A stretch of DNA of 64,000 nucleotides, from NCBI RefSeq assembly GCF_016925675.1, contig NZ_CP070506.1, forward strand, positions 4,958,501 to 5,022,500, in the 5' to 3' direction. Positions 1 to 9,730 of the stretch are shown one piece after another. The position numbers and the translations under genes were made by a program. The DNA comes from Pseudomonas hygromyciniae. GTDB lineage: Bacteria; Pseudomonadota; Gammaproteobacteria; Pseudomonadales; Pseudomonadaceae. The notes under the pieces are model-generated. The model saw only the letters and a program-made list of their open reading frames with translations. It was not told the DNA's origin and did no database searches. Every line of letters begins with the position of its first letter. Position 1 is the stretch's first letter.

Positions 1-723
1 AAATTGCGTGGTTCGCTGGAAGGTTTCCCGCGAGTCGATGCGAATTTTCTCGATCTTGGGGCTGACCAAGTCGCGTAGGGTTCGCAGGGCCAGGCCCAGG
101 TCTTCATAGATGACGCTCGGCGCGCCGATGGTCTTGATCTGGGCAGCGATCTGGTCCCACAGGCGCCGCAGGTAGCGAATGTCCATGAGGATCTCGTCGG
201 CACCGGCGCCCTCGGCGGCGGTGCGCAGGATAAAGCCGCCCGCTTCTTTGATGCCTTCGGCCGCCACGCAATCGCTGACGACCTTTTTCAAGCGCTCACG
301 CTCGCCTTCGTCTTCGATTTTCAGGGAAATGCCGACATGGGCGGTGCGTGGCATGTAAACCAGGTAGCGCGAAGGAATCGATAACTGCGTGGTCAGGCGC
401 GCGCCCTTGGAGCCGATCGGATCCTTGGTGACTTGCACCACCAGGCTCTGCCCTTCATGCACCAGGGCGCTGATGCTCTCGACAGCCGGGCCTTCGCGCA
501 GGGAAATTTCCGAGGCATGGATAAATGCCGCGCGGTCCAGGCCGATATCGACAAAGGCCGCCTGCATCCCAGGCAACACCCGCACGACCTTGCCTTTATA
601 GATATTGCCAACGATCCCGCGCTTCTGGGTGCGCTCGACGTGCACTTCCTGCAAAACACCGTTTTCTACCACCGCCACGCGCGATTCCATCGGCGTGATA
701 TTGATCAGAATCTCTTCACTCAT
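1..723 (-). CDS. rng: Ribonuclease G, N-terminal part (runs off the left edge)
   Basis: Endoribonuclease of the RNase E/G family, which processes the 16S rRNA 5' end and helps turn over mRNA in the cytoplasm. The visible 241 residues begin MSEEILINITPMESRVAV, followed by the embedded S1 RNA-binding region (RGIVGNIYKGKVVRVLPGM, about residues 35-125) and the start of the RNase H-like/5'-sensor part (RTAAEGAGADEI). The catalytic Asp residues and zinc link lie beyond the window. The gene is last in the minus-strand mreB-mreC-mreD-maf-rng series, the usual order in Pseudomonas; the 69-nt gap to maf shows no terminator, so cotranscription is likely. Identification is strong; only the 3' end is missing. 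Confidence 0.93.
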   Translation of the reverse strand, partial: MSEEILINITPMESRVAVVENGVLQEVHVERTQKRGIVGNIYKGKVVRVLPGMQAAFVDIGLDRAAFIHASEISLREGPAVESISALVHEGQSLVVQVTKDPIGSKGARLTTQLSIPSRYLVYMPRTAHVGISLKIEDEGERERLKKVVSDCVAAEGIKEAGGFILRTAAEGAGADEILMDIRYLRRLWDQIAAQIKTIGAPSVIYEDLGLALRTLRDLVSPKIEKIRIDSRETFQRTTQF

Positions 724-792
724 GGCTGGGTCTCGTTCAGGCGTTTTCACAATAGTGGCCGATCGCTTAAATGTGGCGCTGGAGTAAAGCGT

Positions 793-1389
793 TCAGCGCA
801 CGGAAAGGTGTTGCCAACAGGGTATGCCGAAATGGCTCAGCAGTTCTGCTGTTTCGCAGACCGGCAGGCCAACGACTGCGGAGTAGCTGCCATTGAGGCC
901 GGCGACAAACACCGCCGCCAGCCCTTGGATAGCATAGCCGCCCGCCTTGTCCTGGGGTTCCCCGCTGTGCCAGTAAGTCGTTGCTTCGTGTGTTGAAATC
1001 TTGCGAAAGCGCACGCGGCTACTGACCAGGCGCGTTTCGCAGCGCTGGCCATCGAGCACGGCAATGGCGGTGAGGACTTCGTGTTCACGATCAGAAAGGG
1101 CCAGCAGCATGGCCAGGGCATCGGCCTGATCCAGGGGCTTGCCCAGGATTCGGCCATCGAGGATGACGGCGGTATCGGCGCCCAGCACGCAGGTATTTGC
1201 GCTGTCGGCCAATGTCGCCAGGCCTGCGGCGGCTTTGCCACGGGCCAGGCGTTCGACATAGGCCGCAGGTGATTCGTTGCCCAGGGGTGTTTCATCGATG
1301 GCGGCGTTGACCACGGTGAACGGCACGCCGATCTGGGTCAGCAGTTCACGTCGCCGAGGAGAGCCGGAGGCCAGATAAAGCGCATGCAT
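793..1389 (-). CDS. maf: Maf-family nucleoside triphosphate pyrophosphatase (YhdE type)
   Basis: Hydrolyses dTTP, UTP and modified pyrimidine nucleotides to monophosphates; Maf proteins are linked to septum control and nucleotide-pool cleaning. The N-terminus [17 protein letters not shown] carries the substrate loop SGSPRR, and VLGADTAV holds the catalytic Asp. At 198 residues it has the normal family length. An in-frame extension to 1443 exists, but the ATG at 1389 is preceded by a good GGGAGAG ribosome site and matches the conserved start of the family, so it was chosen. It lies 50 nt after mreD and before rng on the same strand. Confidence 0.93.
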   Translation of the reverse strand: MHALYLASGSPRRRELLTQIGVPFTVVNAAIDETPLGNESPAAYVERLARGKAAAGLATLADSANTCVLGADTAVILDGRILGKPLDQADALAMLLALSDREHEVLTAIAVLDGQRCETRLVSSRVRFRKISTHEATTYWHSGEPQDKAGGYAIQGLAAVFVAGLNGSYSAVVGLPVCETAELLSHFGIPCWQHLSVR

Positions 1390-1439
1390 TGCAGACTCTC
1401 CCTGTGGGTTCGATAACCAGGCAGAGCCTCGCGACCCAC

Positions 1440-1928
1440 TCAATTGATTTTATAGCGGCGACGCAACCCACGCAGGCCGAAGCTGATCCATGGCCACAAC
1501 AGCGCACTGACCAAGGCCGGCAAGACCAGCGCCAAGGTGGGTTGGCGGTTGCCGGTCAAGGCGCTGAGCCACAGTTGCACCAACTGGGCCAGACCGAAGA
1601 TCACCAGGATGACCAGGCACTGCTGCCACATCGGGAACATACGCAGGCGTTGCTGCAACGACAGCACCAAGAATGTAATCAGCGTAAGAATCAACGCGTT
1701 CTGCCCGAGCAACGTGCCATACATCACGTCCTCAGCCAGCCCCAGGCACATCGCAGTGACCATGCCGACCTTGTGCGGCAGGGCCAGGGCCCAGAATGCC
1801 AGGAGCAATGCCAGCCATAGCGGGCGTAGGATTTCCATGAATTGCGGCATCGGCGAAACGCTGAGCAGCATACCGATGGCGAATGTCAACCAGACCATCC
1901 AGCCATTGCGTGAATGAGTACCGGCCAT
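1440..1928 (-). CDS. mreD: Rod shape-determining protein MreD
   Basis: Small inner-membrane component of the elongasome that works with MreB, MreC, RodA and PBP2 in lateral wall synthesis. The 162-residue product is almost wholly hydrophobic, with about five transmembrane helices, the family motif [17 protein letters not shown] near residue 65, and a basic tail ([10 protein letters not shown]). Its ATG overlaps the mreC stop by one base (TAATG), which indicates translational coupling. Length and neighbours are typical. Confidence 0.93.
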   Translation of the reverse strand: MAGTHSRNGWMVWLTFAIGMLLSVSPMPQFMEILRPLWLALLLAFWALALPHKVGMVTAMCLGLAEDVMYGTLLGQNALILTLITFLVLSLQQRLRMFPMWQQCLVILVIFGLAQLVQLWLSALTGNRQPTLALVLPALVSALLWPWISFGLRGLRRRYKIN

Positions 1929-3004
1929 TATTGCGCCCCCTGTCGAGTGGTTGCCGGCGTGGGCGCCGCAGCAGGCGCAGTCGCCGCTGGTTTGACTGGC
2001 CGAGCAGGTTGGGCCACCGGCTTGGCCGGTGTCGCGGCAGCAGGCGTAGCAGGTACAACCGGTGTCGCCACAGGTGCCGCTGGCTTGGGTACGGTTGCCG
2101 GGATGATCGGCGTCGCAGTGCCGTCTTGCTTGTCTTGTGCTTCCTGGGCTTGGGCGGCGTCGTTGGCGCGCTCTTCCGGCGTGCGCGTGTCACTGAACAC
2201 CAGCAACAGGTAGCGGCTGCGGTTCAGCGCAGCCGTTGGCACCGCACGCACAATCGCAAAGGGCTGCCCGGAATCGTGGATCACTTCCTTGACCGTCGCC
2301 ACCGGGTAGCCTGCCGGGAACCGCTGGCCAAGACCGGAGCTGACCAGCAGGTCGCCTTCCTTGATGTCGGCGGTGTCCGCCACATGCCGCAGCTCCAGGC
2401 GCTCGGGGTTACCCGTACCGCTGGCAATCGCCCGCAGGCCATTGCGGTTGACCTGCACCGGAATGCTGTGGGTGGTGTCGGTGAGCAGCAGCACGCGGGA
2501 GGTATAGGGCATCAACTCAACCACCTGGCCCATCAGGCCACGGGCATCGAGCACCGGTTGGCCAAGGACCACGCCATCGCGCTCGCCCTTGTTGATGATG
2601 ATGCGGTGGGTGAAGGGGTTGGGGTCCATGCCGATCAACTCGGCCACTTCGACCTTTTCGTTGACCAACGCGGAAGAATTGAGCAACTCGCGCAGCCGGA
2701 CGTTCTGTTCGGTCAGGGCCGCCAGCTTTTGCATGCGCCCCTGCAACAGCAGGTTTTCGGTCTTGAGTTTTTCGTTCTCGGCCACCAGTTCGGTACGGCT
2801 GCCAAATTGGCTGGCCACACCTTGCCATAGCCGTTGCGGCAGGTCAGTGATCCAGTAGGACTGCATCAATACCAGCGACATCTGGCTACGCACTGGCTTG
2901 AGCAGTGTGAAGCGGGCATCGACCACCATCAGTGCGACCGATAGCACGACCAGCACCAACAAGCGCACGCCCAATGAGGGGCCTTTAGCGAAGAGCGGTT
3001 TAAT
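1928..3004 (-). CDS. mreC: Rod shape-determining protein MreC, probable ATT start
   Basis: Periplasmic scaffold of the elongation machinery anchored by one N-terminal helix (VRLLVLVVLSVALMVV). A coiled-coil stretch (about residues 70-110) is followed by the double beta-barrel region (GERDGVVLGQPVLDARGLMG), then an Ala/Pro-rich tail. No ATG, GTG or TTG has a proper ribosome site: the first conventional codon, TTG at 2974, cuts off residues that match the family start. Reading from ATT at 3004 gives (M)KPLFAKGPSLGVR, which lines up with the E. coli MreC start MKPIFSRGPSLQIR, and GGAGGAG (3011-3017) lies exactly 6 nt upstream. The ATT start makes a 358-residue protein. Function is certain; the start codon is well supported but inferred. 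Confidence 0.9.
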   Translation of the reverse strand: MKPLFAKGPSLGVRLLVLVVLSVALMVVDARFTLLKPVRSQMSLVLMQSYWITDLPQRLWQGVASQFGSRTELVAENEKLKTENLLLQGRMQKLAALTEQNVRLRELLNSSALVNEKVEVAELIGMDPNPFTHRIIINKGERDGVVLGQPVLDARGLMGQVVELMPYTSRVLLLTDTTHSIPVQVNRNGLRAIASGTGNPERLELRHVADTADIKEGDLLVSSGLGQRFPAGYPVATVKEVIHDSGQPFAIVRAVPTAALNRSRYLLLVFSDTRTPEERANDAAQAQEAQDKQDGTATPIIPATVPKPAAPVATPVVPATPAAATPAKPVAQPARPVKPAATAPAAAPTPATTRQGAQ

Positions 3005-3082
3005 AGGCCGCTCCTCCCGGGCAGATATTCTCTTTATTCATACGGCATCAAACCGGCCTGGATGCAGATTGAAGAAGATAAA

Positions 3083-3120
3083 CGCCAACAGGCAGCACTG
3101 CAAAGTGCTGCCTGTTGGCG
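3083..3120 (-). terminator. Perfect 17-bp hairpin between mreB and mreC
   Basis: The sequence from 3083 to 3099 is the exact inverse of 3104-3120, with a 4-nt loop. On the minus strand the stem is followed by TTTATCTTCTTC, a broken U-tract. It lies after the mreB stop and before the mreC ribosome site, so it probably acts as a partial terminator or an mRNA-stabilising hairpin that makes mreB more abundant than mreCD. Confidence 0.7.
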
Positions 3121-3142
3121 AAACATGGCGCAACCAACGATC

Positions 3143-4192
<1,050 letters not shown>

Positions 4193-4390
4193 CTAGGCAA
4201 CGCGTGGGTAAAAAAGTGCGGCAAACTCTAACAACGACAGGGATTTTGGGCAAGGCGCCAATGTGCTAAATTGGCCGACTTTCTGTGCACCTAACCCCAC
4301 AATCGCGGCCTTATGACCGTAGAAATGCGGTAGTGTTCCGACAATCTAACACACGGATAGCTTCCGTTCTGTTTTCCACTGGAGAATCCC

Positions 4391-4678
4391 ATGGCGCTTG
4401 AACGCTCCGACGTGGAAAAAATCGCTCATTTGGCCTGCCTGGGCCTCAATGAAGCCGATCTTCCACAGACCACCGCAGCCCTGAACAGCATTCTCGGGCT
4501 GGTCGACCAGATGCAAGCGGTGAATACCGACGGCATCGAACCCCTGGCCCACCCACTGGAAGCCAGCCAGCGCCTGCGCGCAGACGTCGTGACCGAACGC
4601 AATAATCGCGAGGCCTACCAGTCCATCGCACCAGCGGTCGAAAACGGCCTGTACCTGGTTCCGAAAGTCATCGACTAA
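4391..4678 (+). CDS. gatC: Asp-tRNA(Asn)/Glu-tRNA(Gln) amidotransferase subunit C
   Basis: Small clamp subunit that stabilises GatA on GatB during amidation of mischarged Glu-tRNA(Gln) or Asp-tRNA(Asn). The 95-residue product starts [19 protein letters not shown] and carries the conserved segment [19 protein letters not shown] that wraps the partner subunits. The ATG follows a purine-rich GGAGAAT site. It is first in the gatCAB operon, with 16 nt to gatA. Confidence 0.95.
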   Translation: MALERSDVEKIAHLACLGLNEADLPQTTAALNSILGLVDQMQAVNTDGIEPLAHPLEASQRLRADVVTERNNREAYQSIAPAVENGLYLVPKVID

Positions 4679-4694
4679 AGGGAAAGAGCCTGCA

Positions 4695-6146
4695 ATGCAT
4701 CAATTGACTCTGGCCGAGATCGCCCGCGGTCTCGCCGACAAAAAGTTTTCTTCCGAAGAGCTGACCAAGGCCCTCCTGGCGCGTATCGCCGAGCTGGATC
4801 CGAAGGTCAACAGCTTCATCAGCCTCACCGAGGAGCTGGCCCTGGGCCAGGCCAAGGCCGCCGACGCCCGTCGCGCCAACGGTGAAAACGGCGCGCTGCT
4901 GGGTGCGCCGATCGGTCACAAGGACCTGTTCTGCACCCAGGGCATCCGCACCAGCTGCGGCTCGAAGATGCTCGACAACTTCAAGGCGCCCTATGACGCC
5001 ACGGTCGTCGCCAAGCTGGCCGAAGCCGGGGCCGTGACCCTGGGCAAGACCAACATGGACGAATTCGCCATGGGCTCGGCCAACGAATCGAGCTACTACG
5101 GCGCGGTGAAAAACCCGTGGAACGCGGAGCACGTGCCCGGCGGTTCGTCCGGTGGTTCGGCCGCAGCCGTTGCCGCGCGCCTGCTGCCGGCCGCTACGGC
5201 CACCGATACCGGCGGCTCGATCCGCCAGCCCGCCGCCTTCACCAACCTCACCGGCCTGAAACCGACCTACGGTCGCGTTTCCCGCTGGGGCATGATTGCC
5301 TACGCGTCCAGCCTCGACCAGGGCGGCCCGTTAGCCCGCACCGCCGAAGACTGCGCAATATTGTTACAAGGCATGGCCGGCTTCGACGCGAAGGACTCCA
5401 CCAGCATCGATGAGCCGGTGCCGGACTACAGCGCCAGCCTCAATACCTCGCTCAAAGGCCTGCGTATCGGCGTGCCGAAAGAGTATTTCAGCGCCGGCCT
5501 CGACCCGCGTATCGCCGAACTGGTGCACAACAGCATCAAGGAGCTGGAAAAACTCGGCGCGGTGATCAAGGAAATCAGCCTGCCGAACAACCAGCACGCG
5601 ATTCCTGCTTATTACGTGATTGCCCCGGCCGAAGCCTCCTCCAACCTGTCGCGTTTCGACGGCGTGCGCTTTGGCTATCGTTGTGAAGATCCGAAAGACC
5701 TCACCGACCTGTACAAACGCTCCCGCGGCGAAGGCTTCGGCGTGGAGGTACAGCGCCGGATCATGGTCGGGGCCTACGCCTTGTCGGCTGGCTACTACGA
5801 TGCTTACTACCTCAAGGCGCAAAAGATCCGGCGCCTGATCAAGAACGACTTCATGGCTGCCTTCAATGAAGTCGACCTGATCATCGGCCCAACCACGCCG
5901 AACCCGGCCTGGAAGATCGGCGCCAAGACCGGCGACCCGATCGCCGAGTACCTGGAAGACCTGTACACCATCACCGCCAACCTCGCGGGCTTGCCGGGCT
6001 TGTCCATGCCAGCCGGTTTCGTCGATGGCCTGCCGGTGGGCGTGCAGTTGCTTGCCCCGTATTTCCAGGAAGGCCGCTTGCTCAATGTGGCGCACCAGTA
6101 CCAGTTGAACACTGACTGGCACACTCGCACCCCAACCGGCTTCTGA
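4695..6146 (+). CDS. gatA: Asp-tRNA(Asn)/Glu-tRNA(Gln) amidotransferase subunit A
   Basis: Amidase-signature subunit that releases ammonia from glutamine and channels it to GatB. The Ser-cisSer-Lys triad is visible: Lys in [14 protein letters not shown] (near residue 76), and the two serines in [15 protein letters not shown] (about 150-175) with [11 protein letters not shown]. At 483 residues it is full length for the family. It is cotranscribed with gatC (16 nt before) and gatB (10 nt after); GGGAAAGAG precedes the ATG. Confidence 0.97.
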   Translation: MHQLTLAEIARGLADKKFSSEELTKALLARIAELDPKVNSFISLTEELALGQAKAADARRANGENGALLGAPIGHKDLFCTQGIRTSCGSKMLDNFKAPYDATVVAKLAEAGAVTLGKTNMDEFAMGSANESSYYGAVKNPWNAEHVPGGSSGGSAAAVAARLLPAATATDTGGSIRQPAAFTNLTGLKPTYGRVSRWGMIAYASSLDQGGPLARTAEDCAILLQGMAGFDAKDSTSIDEPVPDYSASLNTSLKGLRIGVPKEYFSAGLDPRIAELVHNSIKELEKLGAVIKEISLPNNQHAIPAYYVIAPAEASSNLSRFDGVRFGYRCEDPKDLTDLYKRSRGEGFGVEVQRRIMVGAYALSAGYYDAYYLKAQKIRRLIKNDFMAAFNEVDLIIGPTTPNPAWKIGAKTGDPIAEYLEDLYTITANLAGLPGLSMPAGFVDGLPVGVQLLAPYFQEGRLLNVAHQYQLNTDWHTRTPTGF

Positions 6147-6156
6147 GGAGAACACT

Positions 6157-7602
6157 ATGCAATGGGAAGTTGTGATCGGGCTGGAGATTCATACCCAGCT
6201 CGCCACCCAATCGAAGATTTTCTCCGGTAGCGCCACCACGTTCGGCTCAGAGCCCAACACCCAGGCCAGCCTGGTAGACCTGGGCATGCCTGGCGTATTG
6301 CCAGTGTTGAACCAGGAAGCGGTGCGCATGGCGGTGATGTTCGGCCTGGCGATTGACGCCGAAATCGGCCAGCACAACGTGTTCGCGCGCAAGAACTACT
6401 TCTATCCGGACCTGCCCAAGGGCTACCAGATCAGCCAGATGGAATTGCCGATCGTCGGCAAGGGCTACCTGGATATCCCCCTGGAAGACGGCACCATCAA
6501 ACGTGTGGGCGTGACCCGTGCGCACCTGGAAGAAGATGCCGGCAAGAGCCTGCATGAAGAATTCAATGGCGCCACCGGCATCGACCTGAACCGCGCTGGC
6601 ACGCCGCTGCTGGAGATCGTGTCCGAGCCGGACATGCGCAGTGCCAAGGAAGCAGTGGCCTACGTCAAGACCATCCACGCACTGGTGCGCTACCTGGGGA
6701 TTTGCGACGGCAACATGGCCGAAGGCTCCCTGCGTTGCGACTGCAACGTGTCGGTGCGGCCTAAAGGCCAGGTTGAGTACGGCACCCGCTGCGAGATCAA
6801 GAACGTCAACTCGTTCCGTTTCATCGAAAAAGCGATCAACACCGAAGTGCGTCGCCAGATCGAGCTGATCGAAGACGGCGGCAAGGTGATCCAGCAGACG
6901 CGCCTGTACGACCCGAACAAAGACGAAACCCGCGCCATGCGCAGCAAGGAGGAAGCCAACGACTACCGTTACTTCCCCGATCCGGACCTGTTGCCGGTGG
7001 TCATCGAGGATTCGTTCCTAAATGACGTGCGCGCCACCCTGCCGGAATTGCCACCGCAAAAACGCGAACGCTTCCAGGCGCAGTTCGGCCTGTCGGTGTA
7101 TGACGCCAGCGTCCTGGCATCGAGCCGCGAGCAGGCCAACTACTTCGAAAAAGTCGTGAGCATCGCGGGCGACGCCAAGTTGGCGGCCAACTGGGTCATG
7201 GTCGAACTGGGTAGCCTGTTGAACAAACAGGGCCTGGAAATCGACGAAGCCCCGGTCTCGGCCGAACAACTGGGCGGCATGTTGCTGCGCATCAAGGACA
7301 ACACCATCTCCGGCAAAATCGCCAAGACTGTGTTTGAGGCCATGGCCAGCGGTGAAGGCAACGCCGACGAGATCATCGAGAAGCGCGGCCTCAAGCAAGT
7401 CACCGACAGCGGCGCCATCTCGGCCGTTCTTGATGAAATGCTCGCAGCCAATGCGGAGCAGGTCGAACAGTACCGTGCGGCCGACGAAGCCAAGCGCGGC
7501 AAGATGTTCGGCTTCTTTGTGGGCCAGGCGATGAAGGCCTCCAAAGGCAAGGCCAACCCGCAACAGGTGAACGAATTGCTCAAGAGCAAGCTCGAAGGCT
7601 GA
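6157..7602 (+). CDS. gatB: Asp-tRNA(Asn)/Glu-tRNA(Gln) amidotransferase subunit B
   Basis: Kinase-like subunit that phosphorylates the misacylated tRNA carboxylate and transfers ammonia to it. It starts [20 protein letters not shown] and contains the GatB signature segment [13 protein letters not shown] and the zinc-site cysteines in [13 protein letters not shown]. The YqeY-like tRNA-binding tail occupies about residues 330-481. It is last in the operon, with GAGGAG just before the ATG, and is followed by a REP pair. Confidence 0.97.
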   Translation: MQWEVVIGLEIHTQLATQSKIFSGSATTFGSEPNTQASLVDLGMPGVLPVLNQEAVRMAVMFGLAIDAEIGQHNVFARKNYFYPDLPKGYQISQMELPIVGKGYLDIPLEDGTIKRVGVTRAHLEEDAGKSLHEEFNGATGIDLNRAGTPLLEIVSEPDMRSAKEAVAYVKTIHALVRYLGICDGNMAEGSLRCDCNVSVRPKGQVEYGTRCEIKNVNSFRFIEKAINTEVRRQIELIEDGGKVIQQTRLYDPNKDETRAMRSKEEANDYRYFPDPDLLPVVIEDSFLNDVRATLPELPPQKRERFQAQFGLSVYDASVLASSREQANYFEKVVSIAGDAKLAANWVMVELGSLLNKQGLEIDEAPVSAEQLGGMLLRIKDNTISGKIAKTVFEAMASGEGNADEIIEKRGLKQVTDSGAISAVLDEMLAANAEQVEQYRAADEAKRGKMFGFFVGQAMKASKGKANPQQVNELLKSKLEG

Positions 7603-7648
7603 TAGCAATGAATGGTCCGAGCGGGATTTTACTTGCGACTCGGACCCC

Positions 7649-7740
7649 ATGTGGGAGCGGGCTTGCCCGCGATGACGGAGTGTCAGTCAATGTATTTGGC
7701 GACTGATTCACCGCTATCGCGAGCAAGCCCGCTCCCACAT
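7649..7740. repeat. Paired REP element (REPIN) after gatB
   Basis: Two inverted copies of the REP core face each other (GTGGGAGCGGGCTTGCCCGCG and its complement with GCGAGCAAGC). They are separated by a spacer containing GTGTCAGTCA...GACTGATTCACC. This is the standard hairpin-forming pair of fluorescent pseudomonads, mobilised by RAYT transposases. Confidence 0.85.
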
Positions 7741-7756
7741 TTGTAATGGGGACACC

Positions 7757-8134
7757 TTGAAAATGAAGCGTCTACTCGGCCTGTGCGCCCTGTTCTCCCT
7801 GCTCACCGGCTGCGCCAGCGGCCTGATAGACCCCAACGGCTACGACGAAACCGGCACCGCGTCCTACTACGGCGCCAAGCACCATGGCAAGAAGACCGCC
7901 AGCGGTGAACCCTTCAACCAACACGCCCTGACCGCCGCCCACCGGCGCCTGCCATTCGGCACGCGGGTGCAGGTCACCAACCTGGCCAACGACAAATCCG
8001 TGGTGGTGCGCATCAATGATCGCGGCCCACATACCCGTGGCCGGCTGATCGATCTTTCACGCCAGGCCGCCGAGCAGTTGGGTATGCTGCGCAGCGGAAC
8101 CGCGCGCGTGCGCGTGCAAGCCCTGAGCAACTGA
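7757..8134 (+). CDS. RlpA-like double-psi beta-barrel lipoprotein, short form
   Basis: Predicted outer-membrane lipoprotein related to RlpA, a septal lytic transglycosylase. The product starts MKRLLGLCALFSLLTGCAS, with lipobox LTGC, then the barrel domain with GTASYYGAKHHGKKTASGE and the conserved NDRGPHTRGRLIDLS. It ends straight after the barrel: at 125 residues it lacks the linker and SPOR domain that target full-length RlpA to denuded glycan. The start may be TTG 7757 or ATG 7763; GGGGAC lies just upstream. Activity on peptidoglycan is likely but not shown by sequence alone. Confidence 0.85.
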   Translation: MKMKRLLGLCALFSLLTGCASGLIDPNGYDETGTASYYGAKHHGKKTASGEPFNQHALTAAHRRLPFGTRVQVTNLANDKSVVVRINDRGPHTRGRLIDLSRQAAEQLGMLRSGTARVRVQALSN

Positions 8135-8151
8135 CTGACGGAGCCCTGACC

Positions 8152-9240
8152 ATTTTCGGATTAAGCGCCCTTTCGCCCATAAGCCTGATTGAACTGATCA
8201 GCGGCCTGCTGCTGCTGATTGCCGGTGCCGAAATGCTGGTACGCGCCGCCGTGCGCCTGGCCGCCAGCCTCAAGGTCCGGCCACTGATCATTGGCTTGAG
8301 CATCGTGGCCTTTGGCAGCAGCGCGCCGCAAATTGCCGTCAGCCTGCAGGCCACACTGGCCGGCAATGCCGATATTGCCGTGGGCAGTGTGATTGGCAGC
8401 AGCATCTTCAATATCCTCGTCACCCTGGGTCTTTCGGCGCTGATTATTCCCCTGCGCGTGTCACGGCAACTGGTGCGCCTGGATATTCCGGTGATGATCG
8501 CCGCGGGCATGCTGGTGTTTGTTCTCGCCAGTGATGAAGCACTGACACCGCTTGATGGCCTGACCTTGCTTGCCGCCCTGCTCGCCTATCTGGGCCTGTT
8601 GCTGTACCAGACCCGCCATTCGCGCCGCCCGCGCACCCGCGACACGCTGGTACAGGCGCCGTGGCTGAGCAGTTTGCTGTGGATGATCGGCGGGCTCGTG
8701 TTGTTGGTGTTCGCCGGGCATCTGGTGCTGGGCGCAGCGGCGGAAGTGGCCAGCGACCTGGGCCTGTCCGAGCGGGTGATCGGCCTGACCATCGTCGCCG
8801 TCAGCACCTCGCTGCCGTGCCTGGCGACCTCGCTGATCGCTGCCCTGCGCGGCGAGCGGGAGATTGCGGTGGGGAACGTGATCGGCAGCAACCTGTTCAA
8901 CCTGTTGGGGGTTCTGGGTTTTACCGCGCTGGTGGCGCCGCAGCCCTTGTCGGTGTCGCCCAACGCCCTGGATTTCGACCTGCCGGTAATGCTCGGCGTT
9001 GTGGTGTTGTGCCTGCCCGTGTTTTACACCGGCTACCGCATCACCCGCGCCGAAGGCTTGCTGCTGCTGGGGCTGTACCTGGCGTATGGGCTGCACGTGG
9101 TGTCGTTTACCACCGGCATGCCACTGGCCAACAAACTGGAACAACTGATGCTGTATTACGTCCTGCCAGCGCTGGTGGCTTTCCTGTTGTTCACCTCGCT
9201 GCGAGCCTGGTACCGCCAACACAAGAGGGAGTCGCAATGA
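8152..9240 (+). CDS. CaCA-family cation antiporter with altered alpha-repeats
   Basis: Inner-membrane transporter of the Ca2+/cation antiporter superfamily (YrbG-like), about ten helices in two homologous halves. The alpha-repeats are recognisable as VAFGSSAPQIAVS (about residue 55) and VAVSTSLPCLATS (about 218), each followed by GxxxGSxxFN. Family members carry Glu after the Pro in both repeats (E54 and E213 in NCX_Mj), whereas here these are Gln60 and Cys223, so ion selectivity is doubtful. The first ATG (8233) lies within helix 1. The frame is open upstream, and ATT at 8152, 8 nt after GGAG, is the best start I can find, giving 362 residues. CTG 8146 is an alternative but too close to the site. 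The gene overlaps the next one by four bases. Confidence 0.8.
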   Translation: MFGLSALSPISLIELISGLLLLIAGAEMLVRAAVRLAASLKVRPLIIGLSIVAFGSSAPQIAVSLQATLAGNADIAVGSVIGSSIFNILVTLGLSALIIPLRVSRQLVRLDIPVMIAAGMLVFVLASDEALTPLDGLTLLAALLAYLGLLLYQTRHSRRPRTRDTLVQAPWLSSLLWMIGGLVLLVFAGHLVLGAAAEVASDLGLSERVIGLTIVAVSTSLPCLATSLIAALRGEREIAVGNVIGSNLFNLLGVLGFTALVAPQPLSVSPNALDFDLPVMLGVVVLCLPVFYTGYRITRAEGLLLLGLYLAYGLHVVSFTTGMPLANKLEQLMLYYVLPALVAFLLFTSLRAWYRQHKRESQ

Positions 9241-9620
9241 CCGATCAAGCGAAATCCGGCGTTGAAATGCGCCGCCAGGTAATGGGCGATGCGTTTGTCG
9301 ACCGCGCCCTGGGCAATGCCACCGAGTTCACCCAGCCGTTGCAGGACTTCGTCAACGAACATGCCTGGGGCGGGGTGTGGAACCGTGAAGGCTTGCCGCT
9401 GAAGACGCGCAGCCTGATTACCCTCGCTGCGCTGACCGCCTTGAAGTGCCCGCAGGAGCTCAAGGGCCATGTACGCGGGGCACTCAACAATGGCTGTACG
9501 GTTGAAGAAATTCGCGAGGCGCTGCTGCATTGCGCGGTGTATGCCGGCGTGCCGGCGGCGATCGATGCGTTTCGGGCGGCGCAGGAAGTGATCGAGGCGT
9601 ATCAGCCAGCTCAGCAGTGA
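9237..9620 (+). CDS. Carboxymuconolactone decarboxylase family protein (PcaC-like)
   Basis: A 127-residue member of the CMD/AhpD fold. Its layout resembles 4-carboxymuconolactone decarboxylase: VEMRRQVMGDAFVDRAL at the N-terminus, then WGGVWNREGLPLKTRSLIT and the helical core ending HCAVYAGVPAAIDAFRAA. It lacks the CxxC of AhpD peroxidase-reductases. No other beta-ketoadipate genes are nearby and it overlaps the antiporter gene (ATGA), so its physiological substrate is unknown. Confidence 0.8.
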   Translation: MTDQAKSGVEMRRQVMGDAFVDRALGNATEFTQPLQDFVNEHAWGGVWNREGLPLKTRSLITLAALTALKCPQELKGHVRGALNNGCTVEEIREALLHCAVYAGVPAAIDAFRAAQEVIEAYQPAQQ

Positions 9621-9630
9621 CTGCAAGAGA

Positions 9631-9708
9631 GCTATCGCGGGCAAGCCCGCTCCCACATTTTGAGTTGTGAACACACTTCAAGTGTAGGAGCGGGCTTGCC
9701 CGCGATTG
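9631..9708. repeat. Paired REP element between CMD gene and AEC transporter
   Basis: Inverted REP cores (CGCGGGCAAGCCCGCTCCCAC and GTAGGAGCGGGCTTGCCCGCG) are separated by a short spacer. The element lies between convergent genes, the usual placement for these repeats. Confidence 0.85.
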
Positions 9709-9730
9709 GCCCTGAAGACCACCCTTCATT

